Shown in pieces: positions 8,416-17,442 of a stretch of DNA of 64,000 nt; the first letter of the stretch is position 1, and the number at the start of each line of letters is the position of its first letter. The translations under genes and the position numbers were made by a program. Where the stretch lies: NCBI RefSeq assembly GCF_004336635.1, contig NZ_SJXH01000008.1:45720-109719 (forward strand), in the 5' to 3' direction. Below the pieces are notes generated by a model. The model saw nothing but the letters and a program-made list of their open reading frames with translations. It made no database searches and was not told the origin of the DNA. The stretch comes from Acinetobacter sp. ANC 4862 (GTDB taxonomy: Bacteria; Pseudomonadota; Gammaproteobacteria; Pseudomonadales; Moraxellaceae).

Positions 8416-9188
8416 GTCTTGTCCTGTTTATTTTTGGAGACATTTTGATACTGTTCAAACAGCTTTGCTTCTTTTAAAAAAGCATAAAACGCATTAATCA
8501 TACTGTTCACAAAACCACGCCAACCATTCAAACAACTACGGCGAATGAAATATGATTTCAAAAAAGTGACAGGCATGACCAAACTCAATTTCAACAAACT
8601 TGGCTTTTTACCTTTTTGAAATTTCTCGGCAGCTTTCAAATTGGAATACTGGTTGTTTTTTTCGACTTTGACAAAAATACTTGATTCACCATAGTGATAA
8701 ATATCACCTTCGGCACGCACACTTTCACCGTCAATAATCACATTTTCGTGAACTTTGTTTTCAAGGTCATAGTGTCCTTTGCTTTTACGAAAAAAGCGTA
8801 CTTTGGCATGTTTTTTCGTATGTTTGCTATTTGGCACCCCTAAAAAAACATCATTAATTGGAGTAATTAAGGCATCAATTTGATTGGCTTGAATAGTCTT
8901 CGTAATCTCTTGTTTAAGCTCATGCGATAGTACTTCGTCGCCATCTAAATTAAGTACCCAATCCGACTGACACTGTGCTAAAGCAAGACTTTTTTGTGCT
9001 GCATAACCAAGCCAATCTTGATGAGAAATTCGTGTATTTGAAAAACTTTTCACAATTTCATAAGTATTGTCGGTACTACCCGAATCTAAAATAATCACTT
9101 CTGCAAAATCAGCAACACTGTTTAAAGTATCTTCCAACCATGCACCACAGTTCAAAGTGACGATATAAACACTACATGGAATACTCAT
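8412..9188 (-). CDS. Family 2 glycosyltransferase, WaaE/KdtX type
   Basis: The 258-residue GT-A enzyme opens with CSVYIVTLNCGAWLEDTL. It has VIILDSGSTDNT (nucleotide binding) and LNLDGDEVLS, with the metal-binding D-x-D at residues 82-84. The region LENKVHENVIIDG, GDIYHYGES and the C-terminal FIRRSCLNGWRGF match the WaaE group, which adds beta-1,4-glucose to the inner-core heptose or Kdo. It overlaps the neighbours on both sides by ATGA, so the genes are read as one coupled unit. The place corresponds to gtrOC3 of Acinetobacter outer-core loci. The exact acceptor in this organism is inferred only. Confidence 0.85.
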   Translation of the reverse strand: MSIPCSVYIVTLNCGAWLEDTLNSVADFAEVIILDSGSTDNTYEIVKSFSNTRISHQDWLGYAAQKSLALAQCQSDWVLNLDGDEVLSHELKQEITKTIQANQIDALITPINDVFLGVPNSKHTKKHAKVRFFRKSKGHYDLENKVHENVIIDGESVRAEGDIYHYGESSIFVKVEKNNQYSNLKAAEKFQKGKKPSLLKLSLVMPVTFLKSYFIRRSCLNGWRGFVNSMINAFYAFLKEAKLFEQYQNVSKNKQDKT

Positions 9189-9940
9189 AATTTATAACGT
9201 CCTTTGGCTAAGGCAATACGCATTTGTAAGGCATTCATAGCCCCATGTGTACTGACCCGGGGAATATTAAATTGATTTAATTCTGTATAAGCTTCAACTT
9301 TCTTACGGGTGGATACTGCATTTTTGAAGCCAATTTCTTTTGCCATTTGCTGATGTTTTTCATTAAAACGCCCAAAAGGATAAGCAAAACTCGGGCAGCG
9401 CCCCACGAGTACTTCAACATCTCGTTTAGAATTTTGCATTTCTTGAAAGGCATCTTCATCGCTTAATTTAAGTAAATTTACATGATGTTGCGTATGTGCC
9501 CCAAACTCAATCACGCCAGAATCAGACATTTCATGAATCTGTTCAGGATTTAATTTTTCAATCCCTTCAATTTGCGTCGCAAGAAAAATGGTGGCTTTGG
9601 CATGGTATTTTTTAAGTAGCGGATAAGCATATTGATAGTTATCTAAAAATCCATCATCAAAAGATAACGCTACAACATTTTTTTGCCCCTGATACTGATC
9701 CAGTTCGGAAACAAAACAAAAAATACTGCCTTTTTTAACTAAATATTGCAGTAACTGTTCAAACTTTTGTGGGGGCATATTCATCCCCGAGGCATCTTCA
9801 TGCGGTGTAACTTGATGCAACATCACAATTCTCGGCAACTTTGCGCCACGAAAAGGCAACCAAAAAGTATAATTACCCAATAGATATAACACCGCAGCTA
9901 GAGCAATTATGCCAACAACAATATAAAGCAACCACATCAT
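9185..9940 (-). CDS. pda1: Membrane-anchored polysaccharide deacetylase
   Basis: The 251-residue protein has an N-terminal signal anchor (residues 2-22) followed by a NodB-type carbohydrate esterase 4 domain. Motif 1 is SFDDG at residues 93-97, with the catalytic base and metal Asp pair. Motif 2 is HTQHH, with metal His at 149 and 153. Motif 3 is SFAYPFGRFN. It removes N-acetyl groups from amino sugars, here probably from outer-core N-acetylhexosamine at the periplasmic face, creating positive charge. Gene order and sequence type agree with pda1, the hallmark of one of the two main groups of Acinetobacter outer-core loci. It overlaps the genes on either side by 4 bases. Confidence 0.85.
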   Translation of the reverse strand: MMWLLYIVVGIIALAAVLYLLGNYTFWLPFRGAKLPRIVMLHQVTPHEDASGMNMPPQKFEQLLQYLVKKGSIFCFVSELDQYQGQKNVVALSFDDGFLDNYQYAYPLLKKYHAKATIFLATQIEGIEKLNPEQIHEMSDSGVIEFGAHTQHHVNLLKLSDEDAFQEMQNSKRDVEVLVGRCPSFAYPFGRFNEKHQQMAKEIGFKNAVSTRKKVEAYTELNQFNIPRVSTHGAMNALQMRIALAKGRYKL

Positions 9941-10965
9941 GCATAGACCTCATGTGCCCATTCATAGGCTTCAGACAAAGGCTGATCAAAAGTCACCTCA
10001 ACCATGAATTGGGTAATACGTTTAGCATTAAAACTTGCACGTGTTTTGTTCCAACCCGCTTCAGCAATACGCTTCGCCTCTTCTGGATGTGTAGCATAGA
10101 ATTGAATTTTTTCAGCTAAATCAAACTGATCATTAAAATAAACGACTTCTTGTTCCGTATAGAGTTTATCAAAGCCCGGAATACGTGGACTAAACGTCAG
10201 TAATCCATTTCCTGTGAGTTGCACAATTCGGTCCGAACTATATAAAGTCACATCATTTTTACGTGAATAGTTTAAGCCCATACGCGATTGCGAAAGAACT
10301 TTGTAATAACCTTTACCATAAACACCCGGTTGTTCAAAACAGCCATAATATTGATATTGAACATGGTCGTTTTTTAAAGTATCGGCTAAATCTTTTAAGA
10401 ATTTTTCACGTTCAGGTTCTTTATACACCACACCACAAAAAATAAATTCTTTATCAATATTTGTTGATTCAAACTGTTTTAATTGTTCAACATTACGATG
10501 TCCCACATTAGGCATATAAGCCACTTTCAAATGCGGTTGCTTAAGTTTTTCAAGATATTCACCGCCTGTGGTACAGAAAATTGCATCCAAATAAGGTGAA
10601 AATTCACGTACAAACCCCAGCTTATGTTCTAAATACAATGGATCAACATACCAAAATGCAATTTTAGTTTGTGGATAGCGTTGCTTGATTTCTTTGAGTA
10701 CATCAGGACTCATCAAATCACTATGACCAATCAAGACCAGATCTGGCTCAATATTGTCGACAATTTTTAAAATTTCTTTATTGGCCCAACTTGCACCCAA
10801 TTTTTTAGTTTTAAATACAGTCCCCATTCGCGCCATATCACGAAAACTAAAATCATAAACAAAGTGACCATTTTCAATGAGACCTGCAGAAATTTTACGA
10901 TCTGTGCAGTAAAAATGTGCGCCTTGCTTATTAAATCCAAAGTTCGCGATATGTAGAATTTTCAT
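9937..10965 (-). CDS. Glycosyltransferase, CgeB-like GT-B type (outer core)
   Basis: The protein has about 342 residues. The N-terminal domain begins MKILHIANFGF and contains PDLVLIGHSDLMSPDVL. The C-terminal domain has FIFCGVVYKEPERE, SQSRMGLNYSRKND and SSDRIVQLTGNGLLTFSPRI, typical of the glycosyltransferase group with a CgeB-like C-terminal domain. The ATG at 10965 is preferred to a TTG at 10977. It is the first gene of the coupled four-gene block and corresponds in position to gtrOC2. About 117 bp of DNA separate it from the phosphoethanolamine transferase gene, so a separate promoter could lie there. The sugar transferred is unknown. Confidence 0.8.
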   Translation of the reverse strand: MKILHIANFGFNKQGAHFYCTDRKISAGLIENGHFVYDFSFRDMARMGTVFKTKKLGASWANKEILKIVDNIEPDLVLIGHSDLMSPDVLKEIKQRYPQTKIAFWYVDPLYLEHKLGFVREFSPYLDAIFCTTGGEYLEKLKQPHLKVAYMPNVGHRNVEQLKQFESTNIDKEFIFCGVVYKEPEREKFLKDLADTLKNDHVQYQYYGCFEQPGVYGKGYYKVLSQSRMGLNYSRKNDVTLYSSDRIVQLTGNGLLTFSPRIPGFDKLYTEQEVVYFNDQFDLAEKIQFYATHPEEAKRIAEAGWNKTRASFNAKRITQFMVEVTFDQPLSEAYEWAHEVYA

Positions 10966-11082
10966 ATAAAAGCTCAAATGTCCCTGTTTTTTGCTGTATG
11001 TGATGCCATTTCTTAATCTAACAATAGATTCAAAAATTGATCAAAACATAACTAAAAATTTTACTTTGTACTAAATCAGTAA

Positions 11083-12558
11083 TCATTGCAAAGATTGATA
11101 ACTCACATAGTTATCCCAATCAAATACCAGTACATGGTCGTTATTTGGAATATGCTCTAAATCCCGATTTGCATCTAAGTAAGGTGTTTTAACCCCTAGA
11201 AAACCAGCATAAATATTCATAAAATCATAAGCACTAATTGTTTTATCTACATCAACACGCTTTTTCTCATCACTGCTGAGCATAAAGAAAGGAACATCAT
11301 AATTGTGCTTAAATTTATTATCCACATTATAACCATCAGATGTTACAGTCATCCCATGATCAGAAAAATAACTCAAATGAAAGCTACGTTTTGATTTTGA
11401 TAATATGTTGTAAGTCTGCTCAATAAAATGATCCAGTTTATTTATGCTCGATAAATAACAGTTAATGGCTTCAGATTGGTCTGGATACAAGCGTGGTTGT
11501 TTAAACAAGCGCTCACAAGCGTCTGGATGTGAACCCATCATGTGAATAAAGATGACATTGTTCCGATTTTTATATTTTTCTAATTGCTTTTCAACAATAT
11601 CTAGCAATTTGTCATCATCAATATTATTTGACATATAGTTTCCGGTTTTCATGAAAAATGTATGATCCGCATGAATCGCTATTTTAGATACAGTTGTATC
11701 ATTTTTTCCTAAAAAACCCTGGTTTGAAATCCAAATCGTATTGTATTTCGCTTGTTTCGCCAGTGTGACTACATTTAACCCAACATCTATATCTCTTTGA
11801 GGATTCATATAAGCAAGTGTTCGAATCAAACTTGTAGCTGTATTCGGTGCTGTAGAAATATATTGTTTTACTCGTGTCACAGGTGCTTGATCTAAAAATG
11901 GCGTAGTTTTTTTATCATAACCATAAAACGATAAAAAATCTCGTTCAACACTCTCACCAATAATCACTATTTGATTGTCATATTTAGGTTGAATGGATGA
12001 AATTTTCCAATCCGCATTGGGGCTATTTTCAGCATTTAATTTTTTTTCTTCTTTTTGATATTTAATCGTTGCTGCAATGGTTTGCACACTAAAAATATTA
12101 AAAACATTAAGACCTAATAAAAAAAATGCAGGTAATTTTCTAAGTCGAATTGAATAATATAAAGGTTGAACAAAAAAATAATACAATGACAGAAGTAATA
12201 AACAAAATCCATATATCCAATATTTCAAATGGATTACTGATAAAAATTCTAGTGCTTCATTTTGATTGGTTTGCAAAACCGAAGCCATTATACCTAAAGA
12301 CATATGACCTTGTAAGAAACCAGTTGCCGATGCAATATAGGCCACCAAAAGCAGACAACAAAAAATCAAAATACTTTTAAGTGCAATAAATCTACATTGC
12401 TTAATAAAGATAAAAAAATAGATATTTAAAATAAAAATTATAATAAAAATTGGAAAGTCTTTTACTTCAAGTAAATAATCCCAAAAACCGAGTCCTAATG
12501 TATAACCGAGTGACAAAAGTACTGGAAGCGCATATATTTGCAACAATCTTTTAAACAT
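11083..12558 (-). CDS. Phosphoethanolamine transferase-like sulfatase-fold membrane enzyme
   Basis: The protein has about 491 residues. Four or five N-terminal helices (to about residue 165) are followed by a periplasmic alkaline-phosphatase-fold domain. Metal and nucleophile motifs, numbered from the longer TTG-start reading, are IIGESVERDF (Glu near 206), APNTATSLIR (candidate Thr nucleophile near 244), YFSDHGMTV and HNYDVPFFML. This matches the EptA/CptA family, which moves phosphoethanolamine from phosphatidylethanolamine to lipid A, core sugars or glycans. The location inside the outer-core locus points to a core sugar target, which is inference. The ATG at 12558 is chosen over a TTG at 12570. 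The gene sits between the gtrOC1-like and gtrOC2-like genes, where I do not expect it in the common loci. Confidence 0.8.
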   Translation of the reverse strand: MFKRLLQIYALPVLLSLGYTLGLGFWDYLLEVKDFPIFIIIFILNIYFFIFIKQCRFIALKSILIFCCLLLVAYIASATGFLQGHMSLGIMASVLQTNQNEALEFLSVIHLKYWIYGFCLLLLSLYYFFVQPLYYSIRLRKLPAFFLLGLNVFNIFSVQTIAATIKYQKEEKKLNAENSPNADWKISSIQPKYDNQIVIIGESVERDFLSFYGYDKKTTPFLDQAPVTRVKQYISTAPNTATSLIRTLAYMNPQRDIDVGLNVVTLAKQAKYNTIWISNQGFLGKNDTTVSKIAIHADHTFFMKTGNYMSNNIDDDKLLDIVEKQLEKYKNRNNVIFIHMMGSHPDACERLFKQPRLYPDQSEAINCYLSSINKLDHFIEQTYNILSKSKRSFHLSYFSDHGMTVTSDGYNVDNKFKHNYDVPFFMLSSDEKKRVDVDKTISAYDFMNIYAGFLGVKTPYLDANRDLEHIPNNDHVLVFDWDNYVSYQSLQ

Positions 12559-12673
12559 CTGTATTACCAAATTTATTTTATATATTTAATGCCCGTAAAA
12601 CAGATATTAAACAACTGTTAAAAACAGACCTCCCCTCTTGGGTACAAATATTACAGAAAATAATCAATAAAAT

Positions 12674-13564
12674 CTATTTACTTAAAAGTCTATTTGCCAC
12701 TTTTTCTGCCTCAGTAAAGGTCATTGCTTCTGTTAATTTTTTTAAATCAAATTCAGTAAAAACTAACTGCTGCTTTAAAATTAAATCAATTGAATTTGTA
12801 ATCCGATCTTCCTTCAACCGGTCAACTTCCATCACCCCAACCTTACATCCCGCTGTTAGTGCCTCAAAAATCATTGAAACACTATCTTCCGTGACCCAAA
12901 CTGCTTCTGCCTTTTGCATTTCTTCAAAAATCCAGCCTTGCGGTGTCTTTTCAACCGGAAATATTTTTAGCCTTGATACAAATGCTTTTTCATTCAAATG
13001 CTCTAAAAATTCTTTCGGTGTACGTCGTGAAGTGGTCAGAATAATGTCAGCTTGAGGGTGAAGATCGACTATTTGCTGAATTGAATCTAAAACTTTTGCT
13101 TCATTCCACTGATGTCGTTTGGACGATCCACCTAACGCAATTAAAAATCTATTCTGCTGATGTCTCTGTTCATTCACAATTGGATTTAGCGCACCTTTAG
13201 TCACAATGACCCGCTCTGATGCTGCCACACCGTCATGTTCAGGAATAATCGCATAATCAAACCAGGCAACAGGAAAATTAGGTTTCATTAAGATAATCGT
13301 TTTTGCTTGAGGATATACTTCCCCTAACAGTAAAACACGCAATTGAGTATGACTGCCTACGCCAAAAATATAATTTGGTCGTTGCTTTAGCGCTGCAATG
13401 TTCTTGTTAAAAATTGCTGACAATAAGCTAAAAACTGGCAATTTATCTATTGATACTTCCTCAAAGGTGACTTCCTCTGCACTTTGCCTTTGCATCGCTT
13501 TATATAAGCCGACTGCTTGTGAGCGATGCCCTGCTTTGCCATCACTAACATAGACAATATGCAT
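12674..13564 (-). CDS. gtrOC1: ELM1-family glycosyltransferase GtrOC1
   Basis: The protein has 296 residues and begins MHIVYVSDGKAGHRSQAVGL, with PNYIFGVGSHTQLRVLLL, FLIALGGSSKRHQWNE, DIILTTSRRTPKEF and AVWVTEDSVSMIFEALTAG. These are hallmarks of the mitochondrial-fission-ELM1 family, a GT-B-like group with an MurG-type donor site. In Acinetobacter the gene next to ilvE in the outer-core locus is of this type and is called gtrOC1. It is thought to act early in outer-core assembly, though biochemical proof is thin. It is transcribed in the same direction as ilvE but is separated from it by the ilvE terminator. Confidence 0.8.
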   Translation of the reverse strand: MHIVYVSDGKAGHRSQAVGLYKAMQRQSAEEVTFEEVSIDKLPVFSLLSAIFNKNIAALKQRPNYIFGVGSHTQLRVLLLGEVYPQAKTIILMKPNFPVAWFDYAIIPEHDGVAASERVIVTKGALNPIVNEQRHQQNRFLIALGGSSKRHQWNEAKVLDSIQQIVDLHPQADIILTTSRRTPKEFLEHLNEKAFVSRLKIFPVEKTPQGWIFEEMQKAEAVWVTEDSVSMIFEALTAGCKVGVMEVDRLKEDRITNSIDLILKQQLVFTEFDLKKLTEAMTFTEAEKVANRLLSK

Positions 13565-13604
13565 AAAAAGTGTCCTTAAAAGAAAATAATCTCAAATCTT
13601 AATC

Positions 13605-13633
13605 AATAAAAAAGGCGAAACTTTCGTTTCGCC
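13605..13633 (-). terminator. Rho-independent terminator of ilvE
   Basis: A 7-bp stem GGCGAAA/TTTCGCC (13614-13620 with 13627-13633) is followed on the minus strand by a run of U from AATAAAAAA. It separates ilvE from the outer-core genes. Confidence 0.8.
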
Positions 13634-13654
13634 TCTTCATCTTAACCGATCAAC

Positions 13655-14581
13655 TTATTTTACGTAAGTCAACCAATGTGCATATTTAGGGTCTTTACCC
13701 TGAACTGCATCAAAGAATGCTTTTTGAATTTGTGTGGTAATTGGACCACGTGAACCACAACCAATTTCACGATCATCATATTCACGAATTGGTGTTACTT
13801 CAGCAGCAGTACCAGTAAAGAAGGCTTCATCACCAATGTAGAATTCATCACGGGTGATACGGCGTTCAAACACTTCAATACCCAAGTCTTTGGCAATGGT
13901 AATAATGGTTTGACGCGTAATACCGTCTAAAGCACCGCCAGCGATATCAGGTGTATGCAATGCGCCATCTTTAACCAAGAATACGTTTTCACCTGAACCC
14001 TGACATACATAGCCTTGTGGGTCCATCAACATTGCTTCATCGTAACCAGAATGTGCAACTTCTTGGTGTGCAAGAATAGACAAAGTATAGTTACCCGATG
14101 CTTTTGCCTTACACATCGTCACGTTAGGATGATGATGGGTAAATGATGAAGTTTTAACACGAATACCTTTCGCCATCGCTTCATCACCAAGGTAAGCACC
14201 CCAGCTCCATGCAGCAACAGTCGCATGAATGGTATTGTCAGTTGCAGCGATACCCAGTTTTTCAGAACCGATAAAGATAATTGGACGCAAATAGCAAGAC
14301 GCTAATTTATTTTCACGTACGACATCAATTTGAGCTTGCTCTAGAGTTTTTTGATCAAATGGAACTTTCATTTGATAAATTTTTGCAGAGTTGAGCAAAC
14401 GTTTTGTATGATCCTGAAGACGGAAAATCGCAGTTCCGTTAGGAGTCTCATAAGCACGGACACCTTCAAACACACCCATACTGTAATGTAAGGTATGTGT
14501 TAAGACGTGGATTTTTGCCTCACGCCAATCAACCATTTGTCCATCTTGCCAAATAAAACCATCACGATCAGCCAAGTTCAT
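13655..14581 (-). CDS. ilvE: Branched-chain amino acid aminotransferase
   Basis: This 308-residue class IV PLP aminotransferase interconverts valine, leucine and isoleucine with their keto acids, using glutamate as amino donor. The N-terminal WQDGQMVDW and LHYSMGVFEGVRAY, then the catalytic lysine K160 in CKAKASGNY, MLMDPQGYVCQGSGENVF, and ALDGITRQTI and FFTGTAAEVTPI are all standard IlvE motifs. The length matches the family. The start ATG is 35 bp downstream of the glnE stop, so glnE-ilvE may be cotranscribed. ilvE is the conserved right border of the outer-core locus. Confidence 0.97.
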   Translation of the reverse strand: MNLADRDGFIWQDGQMVDWREAKIHVLTHTLHYSMGVFEGVRAYETPNGTAIFRLQDHTKRLLNSAKIYQMKVPFDQKTLEQAQIDVVRENKLASCYLRPIIFIGSEKLGIAATDNTIHATVAAWSWGAYLGDEAMAKGIRVKTSSFTHHHPNVTMCKAKASGNYTLSILAHQEVAHSGYDEAMLMDPQGYVCQGSGENVFLVKDGALHTPDIAGGALDGITRQTIITIAKDLGIEVFERRITRDEFYIGDEAFFTGTAAEVTPIREYDDREIGCGSRGPITTQIQKAFFDAVQGKDPKYAHWLTYVK

Positions 14582-14615
14582 GGCGCACTCTCCAAATTTT
14601 TATACACAGTCATCT

Positions 14616-17360
14616 TTATCCAATGCAAATATTTGCAGTTGGATCAATTAATCTTTGCCATAACTTGCAAACGATCACGCGGGTATCGTGCCAGTCCGCA
14701 GCATTCACTTGCATGGATTGATTCGCAAGGGCTAAACGGTGGCTCTCGGCTCGTTCACTGAGATAAGCTTGAATCAATGCTGTCGCGTCGTCGCTGGATA
14801 AGCAACCTGCTTTTGCGGCATCTTCAAGGATTCGTACATTGTCGGAGTAATGGGCGAGATCGGGATTCGACCCACTCCAGGCTAACACCGCATACTGTGC
14901 CATAAATTCTATATCAACGATACCACCTGCGTCCTGTTTTAAATGAAAAATTCCATCTTTTTGCTGTTCTTTCGATGAGCCTAAATGGTCTTTCATTTTT
15001 TGGCGCATCTTCAAAACTTCTTCCCGAACTTTAGCTTCATCTCGCGGCTGGGTCAAAATAAGGCACCGTAATGCTTCAAATTTTTCACGTAAACTTTTTT
15101 CACCAGCAATAGATCGTGCACGAACCAAAGCCTGATGTTCCCACACCCAGGCACTTTTCAGCTGATACTGCTCAAAGGCTTTTAGACTGGTCACCAATAA
15201 ACCCGCCTCACCCGATGGACGCAAACGGGTATCAATTTCATAGACCCGACCATCCAGAGTTTGCGTGGTCATCAACGACATCAACTTTTGAGCAACCCGC
15301 ATGGCAAACTCGAACCCACTAATCGGCTTCTGACCATCAGTATCGCCCTGTTCACTCATATAATGAATAAACACCAGATCCAGATCAGAGCCGTAGCCCA
15401 TCTCGATTCCACCCAGCTTTCCATAGCCTGCCACGACAAATGCCATGTGATCAAGTGAACAACGTTGACCCTCTGCATCAAGCGGATAGCCATGTTTTTT
15501 CGCCGTAATTTGATACGCCAACTGTAAGGTGGCATTGACCGAGACTTCTGCAATATCCGTCAGTGCATCCGACACTTTCATGAGTGGACTTTCGGCTAAA
15601 ACATCACTGGCCGCAACCGCCAAGACATTAGATTTTTTGAATAATCTTAACACCCGCATTTGATCTTCAACCTGATCAATCTCAATGCGAAGTAGTTGCT
15701 GGCGCAGTGAATCTTCTAAATCTTGACGTTTCGGCAATTCAAAATCCATCGACAAGAATTCATCAAGCAACACTGGATAATGGGTGAGTTCCTCACAAAT
15801 CCACGGGCTTACGGTAGACATTTTAACCAGACGTTGCAACGCCCCTTTGCTTTCAATCAGCATCACCAGATACACAGTTCGACGCATCACCGATTCAACC
15901 AAAGGCATTAAGCGTAATAATGCCACTTGCGGTTTATCCGACTGCAAAATGGCTTCAATCAAATGTGGCCAGAAGGCTTTTAAACGCTGAACCGCTTTCG
16001 CCGGCAATTTCTTTAGCGCATGTCCATACCAGAATTCATGAATCAGGTTTTTGGCATTGTCATCCAGCACGGCATCTAACTGTTTTTCCAGTTGGCTAAA
16101 ACTTTCTATTAACGGATCGGGTTCTTTTTCCTTAATCAGGTGTTCAAACTGAAAAATAACTTTCGCGCGTTTCTGATTCAGAAATGCAATGAAGACATCC
16201 CAATCCGCAAAGCCTAAAGTTTCAATCATGCGCTGACGTAATTCAGGCTCACTCGGCAAGGACTGGGTTTGTTGATCATTCAACGCCTGAATAGCGTGTT
16301 CAACACGGCGCAAGAATAAATAAGCATCTTCCAGTTCAGCCACGGCTTGCACATCAAGCAACCCCACCTCACCCAGATGATGCAGGCTGACTAAACATTG
16401 ACGGTCTTGCAATTCAAGCTTGGAGCCACCGTAAATCAGCTGAAAAACCTGCACAATAAATTCGACTTCACGAATACCGCCTGCACCGAGCTTAATGTCA
16501 TCTTCAATATTACGGCGCAGCACTTCGCGTTCAATCATGGCCTTCATTTCACGCATGGCTTCAAAGGCAGTGTAGTCGACATACTTCCGGAACACGAAAG
16601 GTCGGGTCATCTCCAGAAGTTCATCACCTTCTTTTCCACCGGTCACAATACGTGCTTTAATCCAGGCATAACGTTCCCATTCACGCCCGTGCTGACTTAA
16701 GTATTTTTCCAAAGCAACATGACTAATCGCCAGTGCCGAACCATCCCCCCATGGACGCAAACGCATATCAACACGGAATACAAAACCATCCGCAGTCATA
16801 TGATCCAGCAGATAAATCAGTTTCTGTCCCCACAAAATACAGAATTGCTGTACATCAATACATTTACGACCATTGGTTTCACCTTGCTCATCGAAAGCAA
16901 AAATAAGATCTATATCACTTGAAAGATTAAGTTCTTGAGCACCCAGTTTACCCATGGCGACCACAATTAAATCTTGTACCGTACCGTTATAACCCATCGG
17001 TTCGCCGTGCTTTGCAACCAGAGGAACTCTTGCGAATTTTTTTGCTGCGCAAATGGAGGCATCAGCAAAGTCTGAAAGTTCACGGGTCAAGGTGACCACA
17101 TCGGTAAGTTGGTTGGCATCCTGCCAGATCCAGCGAAACATCAAACGTGCACGAAGCACACGAATCGCACGCATCCATGTGATTTCATCAGTGATATTGT
17201 CTAAAGCGCGATCCACAAAGTTCTGGATTTGCGTGGTGCTTAAAGGAACGAGAAATTGGTCAATTGCATAATCTTGTTCGAGGAGTACTGCATGATTTCC
17301 CAATACTTGTTCTACGTATTGGCTAGCACGTAATGTTTTGTGCAATTGTTCCGCATTCAT
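14616..17360 (-). CDS. glnE: Bifunctional glutamine synthetase adenylyltransferase/deadenylase
   Basis: The protein has about 914 residues in two nucleotidyltransferase halves. The N-terminal deadenylylating domain has GAQELNLSSDIDLIFAFDE near residue 155. The C-terminal adenylylating domain has GGIEMGYGSDLDLVFIHY near 650. Each is followed by a helical regulatory segment, including AGGIREVEF in the first and AGGIVDIEF in the second. It adjusts glutamine synthetase activity in response to PII and glutamine. ATG codons lie at 17366 and 17360. The second gives MNAEQLHKTL and is taken here, but the choice is weak. It lies directly upstream of ilvE. Confidence 0.95.
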   Translation of the reverse strand: MNAEQLHKTLRASQYVEQVLGNHAVLLEQDYAIDQFLVPLSTTQIQNFVDRALDNITDEITWMRAIRVLRARLMFRWIWQDANQLTDVVTLTRELSDFADASICAAKKFARVPLVAKHGEPMGYNGTVQDLIVVAMGKLGAQELNLSSDIDLIFAFDEQGETNGRKCIDVQQFCILWGQKLIYLLDHMTADGFVFRVDMRLRPWGDGSALAISHVALEKYLSQHGREWERYAWIKARIVTGGKEGDELLEMTRPFVFRKYVDYTAFEAMREMKAMIEREVLRRNIEDDIKLGAGGIREVEFIVQVFQLIYGGSKLELQDRQCLVSLHHLGEVGLLDVQAVAELEDAYLFLRRVEHAIQALNDQQTQSLPSEPELRQRMIETLGFADWDVFIAFLNQKRAKVIFQFEHLIKEKEPDPLIESFSQLEKQLDAVLDDNAKNLIHEFWYGHALKKLPAKAVQRLKAFWPHLIEAILQSDKPQVALLRLMPLVESVMRRTVYLVMLIESKGALQRLVKMSTVSPWICEELTHYPVLLDEFLSMDFELPKRQDLEDSLRQQLLRIEIDQVEDQMRVLRLFKKSNVLAVAASDVLAESPLMKVSDALTDIAEVSVNATLQLAYQITAKKHGYPLDAEGQRCSLDHMAFVVAGYGKLGGIEMGYGSDLDLVFIHYMSEQGDTDGQKPISGFEFAMRVAQKLMSLMTTQTLDGRVYEIDTRLRPSGEAGLLVTSLKAFEQYQLKSAWVWEHQALVRARSIAGEKSLREKFEALRCLILTQPRDEAKVREEVLKMRQKMKDHLGSSKEQQKDGIFHLKQDAGGIVDIEFMAQYAVLAWSGSNPDLAHYSDNVRILEDAAKAGCLSSDDATALIQAYLSERAESHRLALANQSMQVNAADWHDTRVIVCKLWQRLIDPTANICIG

Positions 17361-17442
17361 TTTCAAACCTTCAGCCGAGTTTTTTCTAGTTATATCAGTT
17401 GAAAAGAAATAGTGGAAAATAAATTTAGCGTTCTGTTCTGAT

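Noticed and set aside
16398..16700. 100-codon plus-strand frame inside glnE
   Set aside because: It is antisense to a well-conserved coding region; long opposite frames are expected here.
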